DNA of 64,000 nt from Canna indica (GCA_034359265.1 CP136890.1:32592501-32656500); one strand, 5' to 3'. Numbered from the stretch's first letter, positions 20,571 to 33,776 are shown. Notes: generated by a model from the letters alone, not told the origin. Translations and numbers: made by a program.

Positions 20571-23500
20571 TGCTTTCATGATAACAAATATGGAACTAAT
20601 GATTTCATGAAGAATTGTTTTGTAGGTTCCATATTGGTTAGCGCACGACGTCCATGATTGGAAATATCGAAGAAATCAAAAAATCGGACGAACGTTGGTC
20701 GACGCACTCAGATTCATCGGGAAGATAGAGTCTAGGTTTAGGATGTCTAGATAAATTGTAAAATCCTCATTATGATGCAAAGACCCCTAAAGAATCAAAC
20801 CAGTAATCCGAAATCGAACCAAAGAAAGAAACCGACTGAAAGTCAATTTAGAGTATCGGTACTCTACGGTCGGTCGATCGAAAAGAGCCCAGAAAGCACA
20901 GAGGGCTCCGGTTGCTCGATCGGTCGATCGGCCTTCGACCGGCCCAGCGACCGGGTGGCGCCAACATGCATTTTTCTACCCGTTGGGATGGCTGTTAAAG
21001 CCATTCTCTTCATGGCTTATAAATAGGAAACCATGAGAGCCTTCCTCATTGATTTTCACCTTCATTGAGCCATCTTTGATCACTCTTAAAGCTTTTTGTT
21101 ACACCCCAAATCCGATATGACCAGCCAGGGTATGTCACGTACCCCGAAGCCTAACCCAAACCAACCCACATGAACATATAAACCATACCTAAACATTTAA
21201 TAATATCTCAAGGATTTAAAAAGAAACATCTATTTTCAAATAAACCCTAGACCACCAACTCAATGGAAAAAACAAATGTTCAAATCGGTTACTAAATTTT
21301 AATTACTAAACAAGACACCTCAAATGATAAAAGTGCGGAAACAAACAAATAAACCGAGTCGACATGACTCAACAACTAAAGGAAGTAAAAACAACTCGGG
21401 TATCCCCATCGACCACGACATGTCACGAGACCCGCTGCCCTGCCGCCACCAACCGTGCTAATGCATCCTAGTGCCTCTCTGATCTAGCTCGGGTACTACA
21501 AAATAATAGATATGAGGGGTAAGTCCAACTGGGACTTAGTGAGTAGATCGGTCCTCAATTTCCACCACATCATCATCATCATGCAATAATCAAAAGCATA
21601 CAGGTAAGCATAAGAACATAAAGCATAATTTTATTTTGAGCATTTATTTTAGCAGCGTAATCATCCTCGTCAACATATAGCAACCTGCAAGAAAATGCCA
21701 CCACATATATTATGCACAATGCAACCATCCGCATGCTCAACCGAACCCGTCGGTCCTCATCGCCACATAGGGTAAGTAGTCGGTGCAGCCTCCGATCTAC
21801 CACCTATCCAATGTCGTCTCTTTGGGGTATGCTCTCCCATCACTGACATGACTCTTCTGATCTGTCTCTTTGGGGCATACGGTCCCCTCACCAGTCGGGT
21901 CTTCGGACTGTCTCTTTGGGGGTATGAACTCCCTTCACCAGTCGAACTTCCGGAATCAGGCCAACACTGTCTCTTTGGGGCATACCCTCCCCTCACCGGC
22001 GAGGCATTCGGAAAATGCAACAATCACACCACAACATCACACACGCGGTGAATATATACATAAGATAAAGTGTGCTAAACAACAAGTAAATAGGGGTATG
22101 TCCAAGGCATACCTTAATCTCCGCCTCCTCCCGCAATACATCATAACCACACAAATATATATATAATGATGCTCAAATCATGAAATCACAGCGTACACAA
22201 TGGTACAACACCTCCAAACATTGTAGGAAAAACAAGCATGTATAAGATGTAAATAATACAACACCTCCTAATTCCCCTACGCGGTTTAAGCTCGACTTTA
22301 GCCATCCCCTATCCGTGTACCCTAGGGACGACCTACCCCTCTACCCGAGTGCTCTAAGGGCATAGAGGGTTCACCCCCCTTGGGTTCCCTAAGGGTCGGC
22401 TCACCCTAAAGATGTCCAAGGGTTCTAGGGTCTCCATGTGTCTTTAGGGTACGCAATTCCATACTTGTATGTTTATTATATGTAAAAATCTATTTTTATT
22501 TTCCCCAAATCTATCCCTAATTGGTCGACCACCCTAGGTCTCCTAAAGGGGGTGGCATACCCTAGTTCTTCCCCAAAATCCTTCCTTTCCTCAAGATCCC
22601 AAGCAAGCATCAAGAAACCTCAACAATCATCAAGAAGCCTCAAGAAACACATCAATAATTTGAAGGAGAAGGGGGCAGTATAGCAGGGAAAGGGGTGGTT
22701 AATCGCCCAAAAATCAATCCGATAAAATCGTTACGATCACGGTAAAACTCTCAATGCGATTAACCAATTTGATTCACAAAAAACCCAACGGAAAATGACA
22801 AGAACACCATGACATAGGGGCGGCATGGCTGATGAAGAACATAGGAAGAAGAAGGCTAATCTACTCACCTTTTTGGAGAAATCGGGGAGGAAGAAGAAGC
22901 GGAGGATCTTCCTACGTTGAACGCCGACGAACTCGCAAAATCCTGGCTCTAGCAGCTCCCCTTCCTCTTGGTGTCGCCTCCTCTCTATCTATCTCTCTTA
23001 TTTATGGGCCCTGGCTGGCCCAAATTACCAAAACGCCCTCACTTATTTGCCCGACTTCCAAAATCCACAACTAATTCATTCTAACTTCGATTCATGTTTC
23101 GATTGAATCGCTAAATTCGTCTCGAGACCCTCTATCATCCTAGCATGCTAAATCATAGAATTAAAATAATTATATTTTTCCTTAAAAAAATTCTCATATA
23201 TAAAGCTTACCCGAATTAAATTATGCAACTCTACGCCAATTCGTGCTAACTCGGGCCCACGATGCCCTGCTAAGGAATAAAACATTATTTTTGGAATTAT
23301 GGGCATAACACTTTCATTGAGAGTTTCTTTGTAAACCCTACCTTTGATCCTCACCTTCTTGATGGAGCCCTAAAAATTCATCGATTCATCACCTTGAAGC
23401 ATCAAGAGGACTAGGGAGTTTCTTTTGGATCTAAGTATTTGTTGTTTGATTTATTGCTCCATTTAGTGTTGTATTTTATTATTTATTTCATTGTATTTAA

Positions 23501-23968
23501 GCTTGTGTAAACCTAGGTTGCTAGGTGTGTTAGATTGAGTGATAGCCTTTGTGTTTGAGGCATAAGTCCACCAGGTAAATTGATTTACTAGGATTAGTGA
23601 TTGTTGTATCTTAGGGTTTGAGGTGGAAGAGTGCTCTCGGTAAGAAGGCAGAGACTCTTCGGTGTGGAAGTGCCTTAGGTTGAGAGTGGAGACTCTTCGG
23701 TGTAAATTTCTCATTGTAAGGAAACACTCATAATTAGTAAAGTCAACTTTGGAAATTCGAGTAGGCATTGAGGCCGAACCACTATAAATCAAAGTGTTAG
23801 CATTGTTTCCTTTGCGTATTGAATTTCTTATTGTTTATCTTGCTTCCGTTTACTACTCAATTTGTGAATTGCCTAAATAGTTTAACAAACATTTAAAATC
23901 AGAATTAGGCGAAAAGATTAGTAAACACACTATTCACCCCCCCTCTAGTGTAGGCCATTTCACCAACA
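20571..23968 (+). mobile_element. Main-family LTR copy in opposite orientation, 5'-truncated, split by a Gypsy LTR
   Basis: Starts inside the family LTR ('gataacaaatatggaactaa' corresponds to about position 50 of a full LTR) and ends TTTCACCAACA at 23968. It is interrupted by the element at 21097-23310. Because it abuts the minus-strand LTR at 20569, the two form a head-to-head inverted pair. No target duplication was recognisable. Confidence 0.75.
21097..23310 (-). mobile_element. Gypsy-type solo LTR (2214 bp)
   Basis: Plus-strand ends TGTTACACCCCAAATCC and GGGCATAACA, flanked by CTTTT (21092-21096) and CTTTC (23311-23315). The host LTR reads on correctly across it. The tip matches, in inverse, the end of the solo LTR at 36803-41514 ('accctgg...gtcacgt...tttggggtgt'), so both belong to related families, probably Ty3-Gypsy. 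A TATA-like CATAAATAAG on the minus strand lies near 23000. Four direct repeats with core GTCTCTTTGGGG lie at about 21815-22000, 47-58 bp apart. Confidence 0.82.
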
Positions 23969-25120
23969 TAGTATTCATGTATCAAGCTCGAGTAATGATA
24001 GTTTCATGTATCGATCAACATATCAAAAACCATTTTAGAAATGATTTTTCACAAGTCAGAAAGAGAACGATATCAAAAATATGAATCTAACATCATACTT
24101 GAAGTCTCATTCGAAGATTTCGATGAAATCCAAAGTATTGAGAAATGAGCACTTGGAACGAACAATACTTTAAAGTTTCGAAATTTAATTTCAAAAATCC
24201 ATAACAAATCACATTTACACCCAAGATTTTTGAATTTTTTATGTCATAAAATAGATTTTTCAAAGAAGATGCAGATTCAAGAATCAACCAAAAATTATTT
24301 TTTTGCATTTTTCTAAAATTCACTAAAATCCAATGGCATTTTCATAAATATTAGCTATTTTTCAAAAGTTTCCAGATTTCATTCAAACTTTCCATATACC
24401 AAGATATGATCATTTAAAACATGTATGTCAAGTTTGAACTAAAAATAATGACGTTTGATCAAAATATGAACTTAGCACGATTTCATTTGAAATAGGCATG
24501 AAAACATGAAAATGAAGTATCAAATTTTACTATCTACAGTAGATAATCTACTCATATTTTCTCTAACTTAGGCATCTAGTCATCTAACATGAGTATGTGA
24601 GTCAAGTTTGGACTTAAAATGAAATTTCTAAGTTCATTTTTCATCATATCTTGATTTCAATGAAAAAAATCGATATTTCTAGCTATCATTCAAGTTATCA
24701 AAATCATTCCTAAAAATGAATTTATTCAAACAATGATGTGAATGATATTAGACATTGGATCAAAACAGTATACGTGAGTTTTTATTTGAAGTTTTTGACG
24801 AAAAATCAAAGTATCGAAAAGTGGGTATTTCAAGTCCACTATAAATCAAATTCTTGATGAAACTTTTTGAATTTTTTATACAACAAACTAAAATTTTCAA
24901 TTTAGATGCAGTTTCAAGAATCAGTTTAAAATGATTTTTCTATATTTTTCTAAAAATAACTAAACCTGTTGAAATTTCCAATGGCATTTTTGTAATTTTC
25001 AATTATTTTTCAATACATGCTCAGTTTTCATTCAAACTTTTATGACACCATATAATGGTCATGTAAAGAGTGTATGTCAAGTTTGAGATGAAAATTATAT
25101 CCTTCAGTTAAGATATCAAC

Positions 25121-25536
25121 TAAGGGTGACAGAAATGGACACGGCATGATAACTACAGGCCGGGTCAGAAAATTCTGCCCGATAAGCTTATCGAGTCGGG
25201 CCGACCTGACACGATAACATTGCGAGCCAACGCGGGCCAGCTCTTATTGGGTCAGGCCGGCCCATTTGGCCCGCTAAGTATTTAAAAAATAATAATTTCA
25301 AGTCTAGTTTAGTGCTTGTTTAGTGCTTTAAAATTGAAGGTGAAGTTAATCCATGGAGCTTTTCATGTGAAATATCATATTTGGTGCTTATTTAGTCTCT
25401 CAAATATTTTAAATTAATTTTTTTTACAAGCTTTTAGCAAATTTTTAGTTGATAACGGGCTCACGGGCTGGGCCGGACTGGGAATTTTTTGGCCCACGGA
25501 GTTAGCGGGCCGGTCCGTCCCGTTTTGCCACCTCTA
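25121..25536. mobile_element. Non-autonomous hAT element (416 bp)
   Basis: Ends TAAGGGTGACAGAAATGG and CGTTTTGCCACCTCTA, flanked by ATATCAAC (25113-25120) and TTATCAAC (25537-25544), 7 of 8 matching. Subterminal sequence is rich in GGGCC/GGCCC words. No coding. Confidence 0.85.
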
Positions 25537-26457
25537 TTATCAACCTAGCATAGTTTCATTCAAAACTAAGCTAGTTATCATGAAACTTGCTAAGTGTCAA
25601 TCTTATCATTTACTCATGGTTTTTTTAAATTTAAATCTATGGACACCTAACATGAGTAAATCTAAACATGTTCTTCAAATATGGATTGAAAATTGAGACC
25701 TCTAAGTCAATTTGTTGACTTGGATCAACTTGGTTCAAAAGAGATAAGAATGAAATCGCCTCTGTGTCATTTTATCCATACCCATATGAATTTTTCATTC
25801 TAAATGCATGAAAATATGTCATACCTATTCCTAAATATGTTTATGAAGTTTGGACTTAAAATGAAATATCCAAGTCAATTTGTTGACTTGGATCAAATCT
25901 TTCCAAGTTTAAGTCCCCTAAAGTGATCTAGTTATCATTTTATCACCTTGTTCATCTACACATGAATTTTCAAGTGTAAATGCCTTGAATCATGTGATAT
26001 GCCTTGAAACATGTTTACTAATTACTAACTCAAAATGAAGTTTCTAATATGAATTTTAACCTAGAGCAAGATTCAGTCAATCGAGATATCATAAAATTGC
26101 TCAAGTCATCAAAATCTTTCTTACTCGTGAAATTTTAAAGGTTTATCGTGTAAAATGAATCATGAGCATAGAGAAATTATTTAAGCATAATTGTTGAGGT
26201 AATTAAGCAAGATTTTAACAAAACTCAAACTCATACCTCTTTCAAGAGAATTTTGCCAAACTTGTCATTTACTTTCCAATTTTCTTCATGATGGCATAGT
26301 CTTCCATTAACATTTTCAACATGCAAGTAGACTTCATTAGTAGATTTAATAAAAATAAAGCTACTAGCAAGCAACCAAAACCAAATAGCAAAGAGAAGAA
26401 TCAAGTATCATTTTCAAAGTCCACTTTGCTAAATAGTTTGAAATCTGTTTAGTGATG

Positions 26458-26680
26458 TTTTCTTGAGGCTTCTTGATGATTGTTGAGGTTTCTTGATGCT
26501 TGCTTGGGATCTTGAGGAAAGGAAAGATTTTGGGGAAGAACTAGGGTATGCCACCCCCTTTAGGAGACCTAGGGTGGTCGGCCAATTAGGGATAGATTTG
26601 GGGAAAATAAAAATAGATTTTTACATATAATAAACATACAAGTATGGAATCGCGTACCCTAAAGACACATGGAGACCCTA
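26458..26680. repeat. 222-bp Gypsy LTR segment copied into element 2
   Basis: Reverse complement of 22426-22647, inside the Gypsy-type LTR, with only about three differences by eye. It has no LTR ends and no transposon termini. The segment is flanked by a 55-bp direct duplication of the host element (about 26396-26450 and 26708-26763, starting GAAGAATCAAGTATCATTTT). Confidence 0.88.
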
Positions 26681-27206
26681 TTGGTTGAATCCGAAAGGCC
26701 ACAATAAGAAGAATCAAGTATCATTTTCAAAGTCCACTTTGCTAAATAGTTTGAAATCTATTTCAAAATAAATTATCATGAATCCGAAATGAATCAAGAG
26801 ATCTCAAAATATAAAATATTTGAAAATTAAGATTTCCAACCCTTCCTATTGGTTGAAAACCGAAAGGCCATAATGAGCCTACGATTTAGTTACTCAAGGT
26901 TGCATTAGCCCTTTATAGGCTACATAGGTCTCCGAAGAGACTGGAAATCAAAAATAAAAAATCATTTGAAATATATTAAGAGCGGGAAAAATCAATCAAT
27001 TTTAAACATGTATCATAAACACCAACCTCAAAAATACAAGTAAAGAAAAGGTGATGATACCAAAGTGATTTAGATGCCAATTTTTATATCTAAGGCATCT
27101 AGTCTAGGTGAAGACTTTGAAGTTGCAACCATGTAAGGATCATTCCTTCAATTTCTTAGTCAACTTCAACTCTTCAATTTCCATTACCCTTGTGTGGTAG
27201 CTCCCC

Positions 27207-28230
27207 CTACAAAAGAGCATAAAACTTTTGGTATCCAAATGACTTTGGGTCCTTGGGGGTTAGATGACCTAGGAATCCAAAGTGTCTAGCTACACTTGGA
27301 TTTTTCTTAAATACGCAATCATAAATAGCATGTCCAAAAATACCACAACAAAAGTAATATCCATTAAATTTTTTTTCATTTTTGTTATGGACATGAGATT
27401 TATCATTGCTTGACATATGAACTATAGTAAGCATGAGCATTCTTAAGGGAAATATTTTTCTTTTGAGGTTTCCTAAATGAGACATTTTGATTTTTATAAT
27501 TAACAGAAGAAGTATTAACTTTCCTACTCAAAATTAACATCTCATTTTTCAAATCATTCGTAGATTTATACAATGCATACAATTGAGATTTCAACATGTT
27601 ATTTTTAATTTTTCAACTTTTCATTCTAAATTTTGAAATCATTATTCCTAAAATTCAATTTAGCTTTCAAATCCACATTTTCATTTTTCAAAGCCTTTAG
27701 CTCAAGATTCAATGTATCATGGCAAGAATCAATAGGATTAGTCTTCAATTTCTCATTTTCTAATTCTAAGGCATGCACATGTGAGCTAAACTCTAAATTT
27801 TCTTTCTTCAATTTTTTATTTTCCTTATCTTTTTTAACTAGCAAGGTATGCACTTTCTTATATTCACTAACTAACTCATCATATGGCATATCATGTGAAC
27901 TAGAAGAGCTAGTACTATCATTATCATTATCATGACTAGGTGAATGAAAAAGTACCTCATTATTTACAACCATGAGGCAAACTTTGAATGTGGCTTCATA
28001 GTCATGGCTAGAGGGTGCTTCAAATGAGTGAGATGTAGAGATAGAAGCACTTGACCTCTTCTTTGTTTGTTCTTCATGCTTGGGCAATTTTTCTTCACAT
28101 GCCCTCTTTCTTTGCAAGCATGATAAATTACCTTTCGTTTTCGGCTCTTAGAATTGTTCCTTTGACTAGAAGCACTATGAGCATCAAAATCGAGATTAGT
28201 AGTAGGTGAGTGACCATTGTCATCACCACC
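27207..28230 (-). pseudogene. Element 2 gag, C-terminal part
   Basis: Read on the minus strand: a degenerate first zinc knuckle (HACKERACEEKLPKHEE near 28085-28140), a Ser-rich acidic linker, and a long Lys/Glu/Leu coiled coil (about 27640-27850, LVKKDKENKKLKKENLEFSS). Then a second knuckle with YYFCCGIFGHAIYDC (about 27310-27365), and the linker PKDPKSFGYQK. This is the same order as in element 1 at 14893-15775. Further N-terminal gag remains lie at 28943-29176 (VMHCSSAFDLWVNLNVLHDH) beyond the hAT element. Frame breaks and the broken knuckle show decay. Confidence 0.78.
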
Positions 28231-28241
28231 TTTATTAAAAG

Positions 28242-28934
28242 TAGGGGTGACAAAAAAAAATCGGTTTTTCGATTAACTGGAAAACCGGTCCGAAATCGAA
28301 TCGATTTTTCCGATTTCGGGTTATATTTTTGAAAATTTTGACTTTTGGGTTCGGATCCAATCCGCGGTTTAAAAAGTCCATCGGTTTTGATTAATCGACT
28401 AGTTCAATATAATTTATTAATTTTTAATTATATACATATAATAATGATTCAAAAATTATTTAAAAAATACAAAAAATTATAAAAATTATAAAATAAAAAA
28501 TTATAAAATTATAAAAAATTATAAAAAATTATAAAAAATTATAAAAAGTTATAAAAACTATAAAAATTATAAAAGTTATATATATATATGTGTGTGTGTG
28601 TGTGAAAACTAGTCCATAATAGTCGATATAATATAAATTATTAATTTTTGCATCACATTATCTTGGCTCAAGTGGTTTCACTTTTTTTTTCTTTTTTTCC
28701 AATAGGGATTCGATATTTATTTGGATTTTTCTGCATATGTGATTTGTATAATGTTACTATGTTTGTATGTTAAAAAATTTTATTGGTTAACCGAATCGAA
28801 AAAATTAAAATCGAAGTAACGGTTAACCGAAGTTAATGGATCGGTTTACGATTAATGATTTTAAAAAACCAAAGTTAATGGACCGATTAATAAAATTGCT
28901 AATAGACCGATTAATCGGTCCATGTTCATCCCTA
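28242..28934. mobile_element. Non-autonomous hAT element (693 bp)
   Basis: Ends TAGGGGTGACAAAA and CATGTTCATCCCTA, with a perfect 8-bp duplication ATTAAAAG (28234-28241, 28935-28942). Subterminal words CGGTTTTTCGATTAAC and inverted GACCGATTAATCGG. A (TTATAAAAA)n run lies at about 28480-28580. No coding. Confidence 0.93.
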
Positions 28935-29455
28935 ATTAAAAGTGTCAATCTCTTCGATTTTGACATGATCATGTAAAACATTTAAATTGACCCATAAATC
29001 AAAGGCCGAAGAACAATGCATGACTTTTTCTAGGATGCATTTGGTAATGTGGAAAGTATGCAATTCATGGCATCTCCATTAAATTTAAATATTTTCTTAT
29101 CTAATTCACTCCAAGCATGCATGTCAACCTTAGGTTCAATGAATTCAAATCTAACATGTTAAGGACACCAAAACCTTTAGGGCATGTTTGGTACCCTATA
29201 TAAGCCTCCTGTATAGTATTAGGATAATACTATACAGTATTTAGGAATAGTACTAACTAATACATGTACTAAAAATAGTACCTCATAAGTTGTCATAAGG
29301 TGTATTAATTAGTAATACACTCTCAAACTCTTCATTACCTTGCACTAGAATTTTTAATATTTTGGATACTCATTTTACCTCCAGTCAAAAATTAAAAAAT
29401 ATATTAAAAAATAATTTTAATTTATGAAATATTTTTAATGATAAAATATATTATA

Positions 29456-29752
29456 TAATTTTTTATATTATATTATATTATATTATATTATTATAATATA
29501 TTATATTATTATAATATATTATATATTATATAATATTATAGTGTATATTATATATTATATTATATTACATTATATAATATATAATATTATATAATATTAC
29601 ATTATATAATATAATATAATATATTATATTATATTATATTATATTATATTATATTATATTATATTATATTATATTATATTATATTATATTATATTATATT
29701 ATATTATATTATATTATATTATACTATACTATACTATACTATACTATACATG
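29456..29752. repeat. (TATTA)n / (TACTA)n microsatellite
   Basis: About 300 bp of almost pure A/T five-base repeats, turning into TACTA units at 29720-29752. It lies inside the Harbinger element near its left end. Confidence 0.9.
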
Positions 29753-30504
29753 TTAGTCAATACATATTAGTACTATACAAGCTAGTACATATGTGTGCAC
29801 CAAACACTATATAATAATAGTACAATACAGGCTAATACTATACAGGCTCGTTTGGAAGCCTATATTGTACTAGTCTGTATTGTATTATTATTATACAGTA
29901 TTTGGTGCAGACATGTACTAGCATGTACTGTACTATTATTATACAAGTTGATTTTTTAAAAATGAATAAATATTTAATTTAAAAATTAATAAAAACACAA
30001 ACATCAAAACTAAATTCTAATCATAAATATCAAAGTCATACATCAATACCAAGTCCACAAATGAAATTCTTCAAACATACACATCATAGTTAAATCCTGA
30101 CCATAAACATAAACATAAAAGTTAAATTTGACATATAACAAGCCAAAAAAATGCCACATATCTCCAACCATCATCTCAATCACCGCGGATTTGCTTAGGT
30201 AGTTTCGTCACAAATATCTTCAAATGACTTCCTTTGAGAGACCTAAATGATGACACATGTTGAGGTTTTTCTATTATTGCTTGAAAAATATCAACATGAT
30301 CTTCATTAGAAAGATGAACACATAAATATTGAAGTAGCAAAAGAGCAGAATATAAGTTAAATACTAAATATCTGCAGATTATAAGTTAGAAACCCAATAT
30401 AAATATATCAATCTAATTCTTCAACAACAAGTACAAAATTGTCGAATTACACATAACAAAAACATCATGTCTCCAACAATAAGTACATCATGTCATATAT
30501 AATT

Positions 30505-31860
30505 CTAGTGATTTCTACGTGCTCTCCACTCATCATACATCTCCATTGCTAAATTATTCCTCCAAGTAGTCCATTGATTGGATGAGTCAATCGTGCCAAT
30601 TATATTTTGTTCTTGGGTGGTTCGATTATCCAAAGAATTGACTTTAAGTTCCATTGGATGAACTTGCATTTCTCCCTAAATAAGATTATGCAAGAGGCAA
30701 CATGCGGTAATTATTCTACATTGTATTTTAATGAGATAGAAAGACAGGCTTCTTAAGATTGCCCACCGCATCTTAAGCAATCCAAAGCATCTTTCTATTA
30801 CATTTCTTGCCGAAGTATGTTTCATGTTAAAATACTCCTCATGATTAGAAGGTTGATGTCCTCTCCACTCTGATAAATGATATCGTACTCCTCTGTATGG
30901 TGCAAGAAATCCCTCTCCATTTGTGTATCCACCATCCACAAGATAATAGGTTCCTATAAATTCAAAAAAAAAAATTGTATGCAGAACCCAATATATAAAT
31001 GTCAAGTACTCTATTAATTGATTAATTACCTGTAGGAACTTTAAACTCATTTTGTCTAGTTATTGCATCTCGAAGCACTCTAGAATCTGATGCAGAACCC
31101 TTCCAACCCGGTAATACGTATATAAATTTCATATCGCGTGAACAAACACCCAAGACATTGGTTGCAATTTTTCCTTTCCTAGTTCGATATCTTGGTTTAT
31201 CTGATTCAGACACACGAACCTTAATGTAAGTTCCATCCAATGCCCCTAAGCAATTCTAGTTCAAAAAAAAGTAGAAAACATGTTACAATAAAGTTAGAAA
31301 AAAATCTCATTGAAAACAACATTAAATAATTTCCTCACCTTAAACCATTTCCATTTGTCATCGTTGCAATTTTCAGGAACAGGTTCCGGCATATGGAGTA
31401 GCATATTATACAACCTTAACACACCATTTAAAATAACATTGAAGTATCTACTAATTGTTTTTCCTGACCTCTTGAATCTGGAATTAATTGTACGATTCTT
31501 TACATGGTGAGCAAGAATATGTAAAAAAATACATACTGCTCTTCCAATGGTACCAAACCATCACTTTTAACCCTTCCATCACTACGAAGTAGCTCACATA
31601 ATATTCCAAATGTTCTTCTATCCATTCTTAATTGATTAATACACTCCACATCATCATTGCCTATTATGCTATCTAAATAACAAAGTCGAATCGAATGTCT
31701 ATCAAAAGTTCAATTCATAAGCAAAGGTATCACAGTAGTCCTTCGTCTCCTATTAATATTCCATACCATCAACATAAACATCGCCATCATATGTAAGTGT
31801 CTAAACCTTATAATAATATATGTAATCATCATCTCTCTTGAATCCATATCTATTCATTAA
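30505..31860 (-). pseudogene. PIF/Harbinger transposase, spliced, two or three lesions
   Basis: Minus-strand exons join cleanly across two GT-AG introns (31256-31338 and 30954-31029). The N-terminal exon has DDVECINQLRMDRRTFGILC and, after a frameshift near 31530, ILAHHVKNRTINSRFKRSGK. The middle exon has [13 protein letters not shown] with the first catalytic Asp, then [13 protein letters not shown]. It ends before [19 protein letters not shown], which holds the second Asp region. The last exon has YYLVDGGY, then ARNVIERCFGLLKMRWAILR with the Glu region, then ACCLLHNLI. This order is that of the Harbinger DDE_Tnp_4 transposases. One stop near 31720, the frameshift and a stop at 30676 break it. 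It is the best-preserved transposase in the window. Confidence 0.87.
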
Positions 31861-32930
31861 AAAAAATAGAGTTAAGTAGTGAAGGACTAAAACATCACAA
31901 AATCAGGAGCCTAACCTGATTAAAAAATTAGAGTTAAGTAAGCATTTGCTAAATTCAGAATAGACCACAAAAAGATGTACTCCATCAGCTTTGCACTTAA
32001 AAAACAATTTCCTTTTTCCTTCTATTTCAAATTCCCAACCACTTTTGCCATAAGCTTCTGTGTTGTAATCATAACAAGGATGGCTCCTAACGAGTTATAC
32101 TAAATAGCAAGATCAGAGATACAAATAAAAACACAAATTCTATTTATTTGACCCTTTTCTGTTTCAAATCCTTACCACTTATATAAGGAGGTTCTGTATG
32201 GCAGTCATAACAAGTATGATATCTCAATAGCAATATGACACTTTTATTTGTTTTAAGCTCTTCTGTTTCAAATCTATAGGGTTGTAAACAAACTTTGCAA
32301 TTCATGACCAGCTCTGCACTTTGCTCCATCACAAGCATTTTTATATTGTTCAACATGATAGATTATTTAACAAGCTTGATATTGCCAAATGACCCAAGTC
32401 ACCCAACTCTATTGACACAATACACAGATACACTACTAGATATCTCCTCTGACTCATTAAGTCCAGAATGAAATAACTATGAGTAAGAGAACCGAAAACC
32501 AACTTCAATTTTATAAAAATGTAATTTATACATTTGAAATTTAATACTATAATCCAAGAGAAAACAGTAGAGTTTCAATGCTAATTCCAGTCCCCTAAGA
32601 AAATGAGGTTGCATTAACTAGAGCATATAAACTTTGTTAGATCTTATATAAATATGAAGTTTCAATGAGTTAAGAAAACTTGAAGAGAAACTAAAGGACT
32701 TTCTTTCAAGAGAAGATTGAGCATGAAATGTGAAGCATGTTCGACAACCTGGAGCTAGTATGCATGTTCTGCTAATTGCTAATGTTGGCAAGGCTTAAGT
32801 ACCTTGATTTGCCATGTTCTACTAACATAAACTCTCTCTTGTTGAAAACAAATCTTGAAAATTTCATGAACCAAACAGCAGATTCAATGTAGTACATAGG
32901 CTTGAATCTACAGCAACTGTGCAGGTAGAG
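31861..32930. other. Harbinger interior, nothing recognised
   Basis: A/T-rich sequence with short open stretches only. Harbinger elements often carry a second, Myb-like protein here. I could not recognise one on either strand. Confidence 0.4.
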
Positions 32931-33260
32931 GTATGCAGCGACAAGTGAGGCACACTGCCTCACTCATCGCTGCGCAAAGGCACTCGTCGCTGCACAGAGG
33001 GTGCATAGCCAATCGCCAACGCCGGAGGATGGGCAGCGACCCTCCAGCGCCGGAGGACGCGCGCGATGAGTGAGGCGCTGCCTCACTCATCACTGCACAG
33101 GAGGCAGCAACCCTCGACTCATTGTGAGGGTTGCTACCCCGATAGCCGTTGCGCAGGAGGGTTGATGCCTCCTGCACAGCGACGAGTGAGGCAGCGCCTC
33201 TCTCGTCGTGCACGTCCTCCGGCGCTGGATGGTCGCTGCCCGTCCTCCAGCGTTGGCGAT
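32930..33260. repeat. G/C-rich repeat within the Harbinger element
   Basis: Direct and inverted copies of 'gcgacgagtgaggcagcgcc', 'tcactcatcgctgcgcagag' and 'cgtcctccggcgctgg' words. They create open frames on both strands. The base composition contrasts sharply with the A/T-rich surroundings. Confidence 0.6.
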
Positions 33261-33776
33261 CGGGGTGGAAGAGAAATAGGGATGGGGAAGAAGGTACCTG
33301 GGAGTGTTCGAAGAAGAGGAGAGTGTTCGTGTTCGAAGAAGAGAGTGTTCGCATTCGAAGAAGAGGGAAGATGAATCGATTGATAGTGCGGGCTAATGAG
33401 GACTGCTGAGGGTGTATTACTAATACCCCTTATAGCAGGTTAAGGGGTATTATATTTAGTACAAGTATTATTTAATACCTCCTCCCAAACATAATATAAT
33501 ATTATATAATACTATACAGGGTCCTTATCCTGGGTACCAAACAGGCCCTACAGGTTAGTCAATACAGACTAGTACTATACATGCTAGTACTATACGGTGT
33601 ACCAAACAAGCCCTTAGTCTTTAAATATGTATACATCCTATATTTTCAAAGACCAAAGTTCGAAACATCAGACCTAGGAGGTGAAGATGCTAAACTCTCT
33701 AGTGTCATTTTCCAGATCGAGACAAGATGTAGAGGAGATTGTGAAATCTCAATCTATGACCTGTTCTAATACCAAA

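Larger units (their letters stand above)
23969..27206 (-). other. Non-coding 3' region of element 2
   Basis: A/T-rich with no supported reading frame. Imperfect repeats such as 'gtttggacttaaaatgaaat' and 'aagtcaatttgttgacttgg' recur between about 24600 and 25900. It is interrupted by a hAT element (25121-25536) and by a foreign 222-bp segment (26458-26680). Confidence 0.6.
29180..33613 (-). mobile_element. PIF/Harbinger transposon (4.4 kb)
   Basis: Left end GGGCATGTTTGGTACCC, right end GTACCAAACAAGCCC, flanked by TTA on both sides (29177-29179, 33614-33616), the target preferred by PIF/Harbinger. A second inverted-repeat copy near the right end (GGTACCAAACAGGCCC ending 33548), and related words near 29740-29930, suggest nested or duplicated termini. 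It carries a DDE transposase on the minus strand. It sits in the gag of element 2. Confidence 0.85.

Noticed and set aside
32908..33409. Frames of 86-148 codons on both strands
   Set aside because: They come from G/C-rich direct and inverted repeats in the Harbinger element, and no family was recognised.
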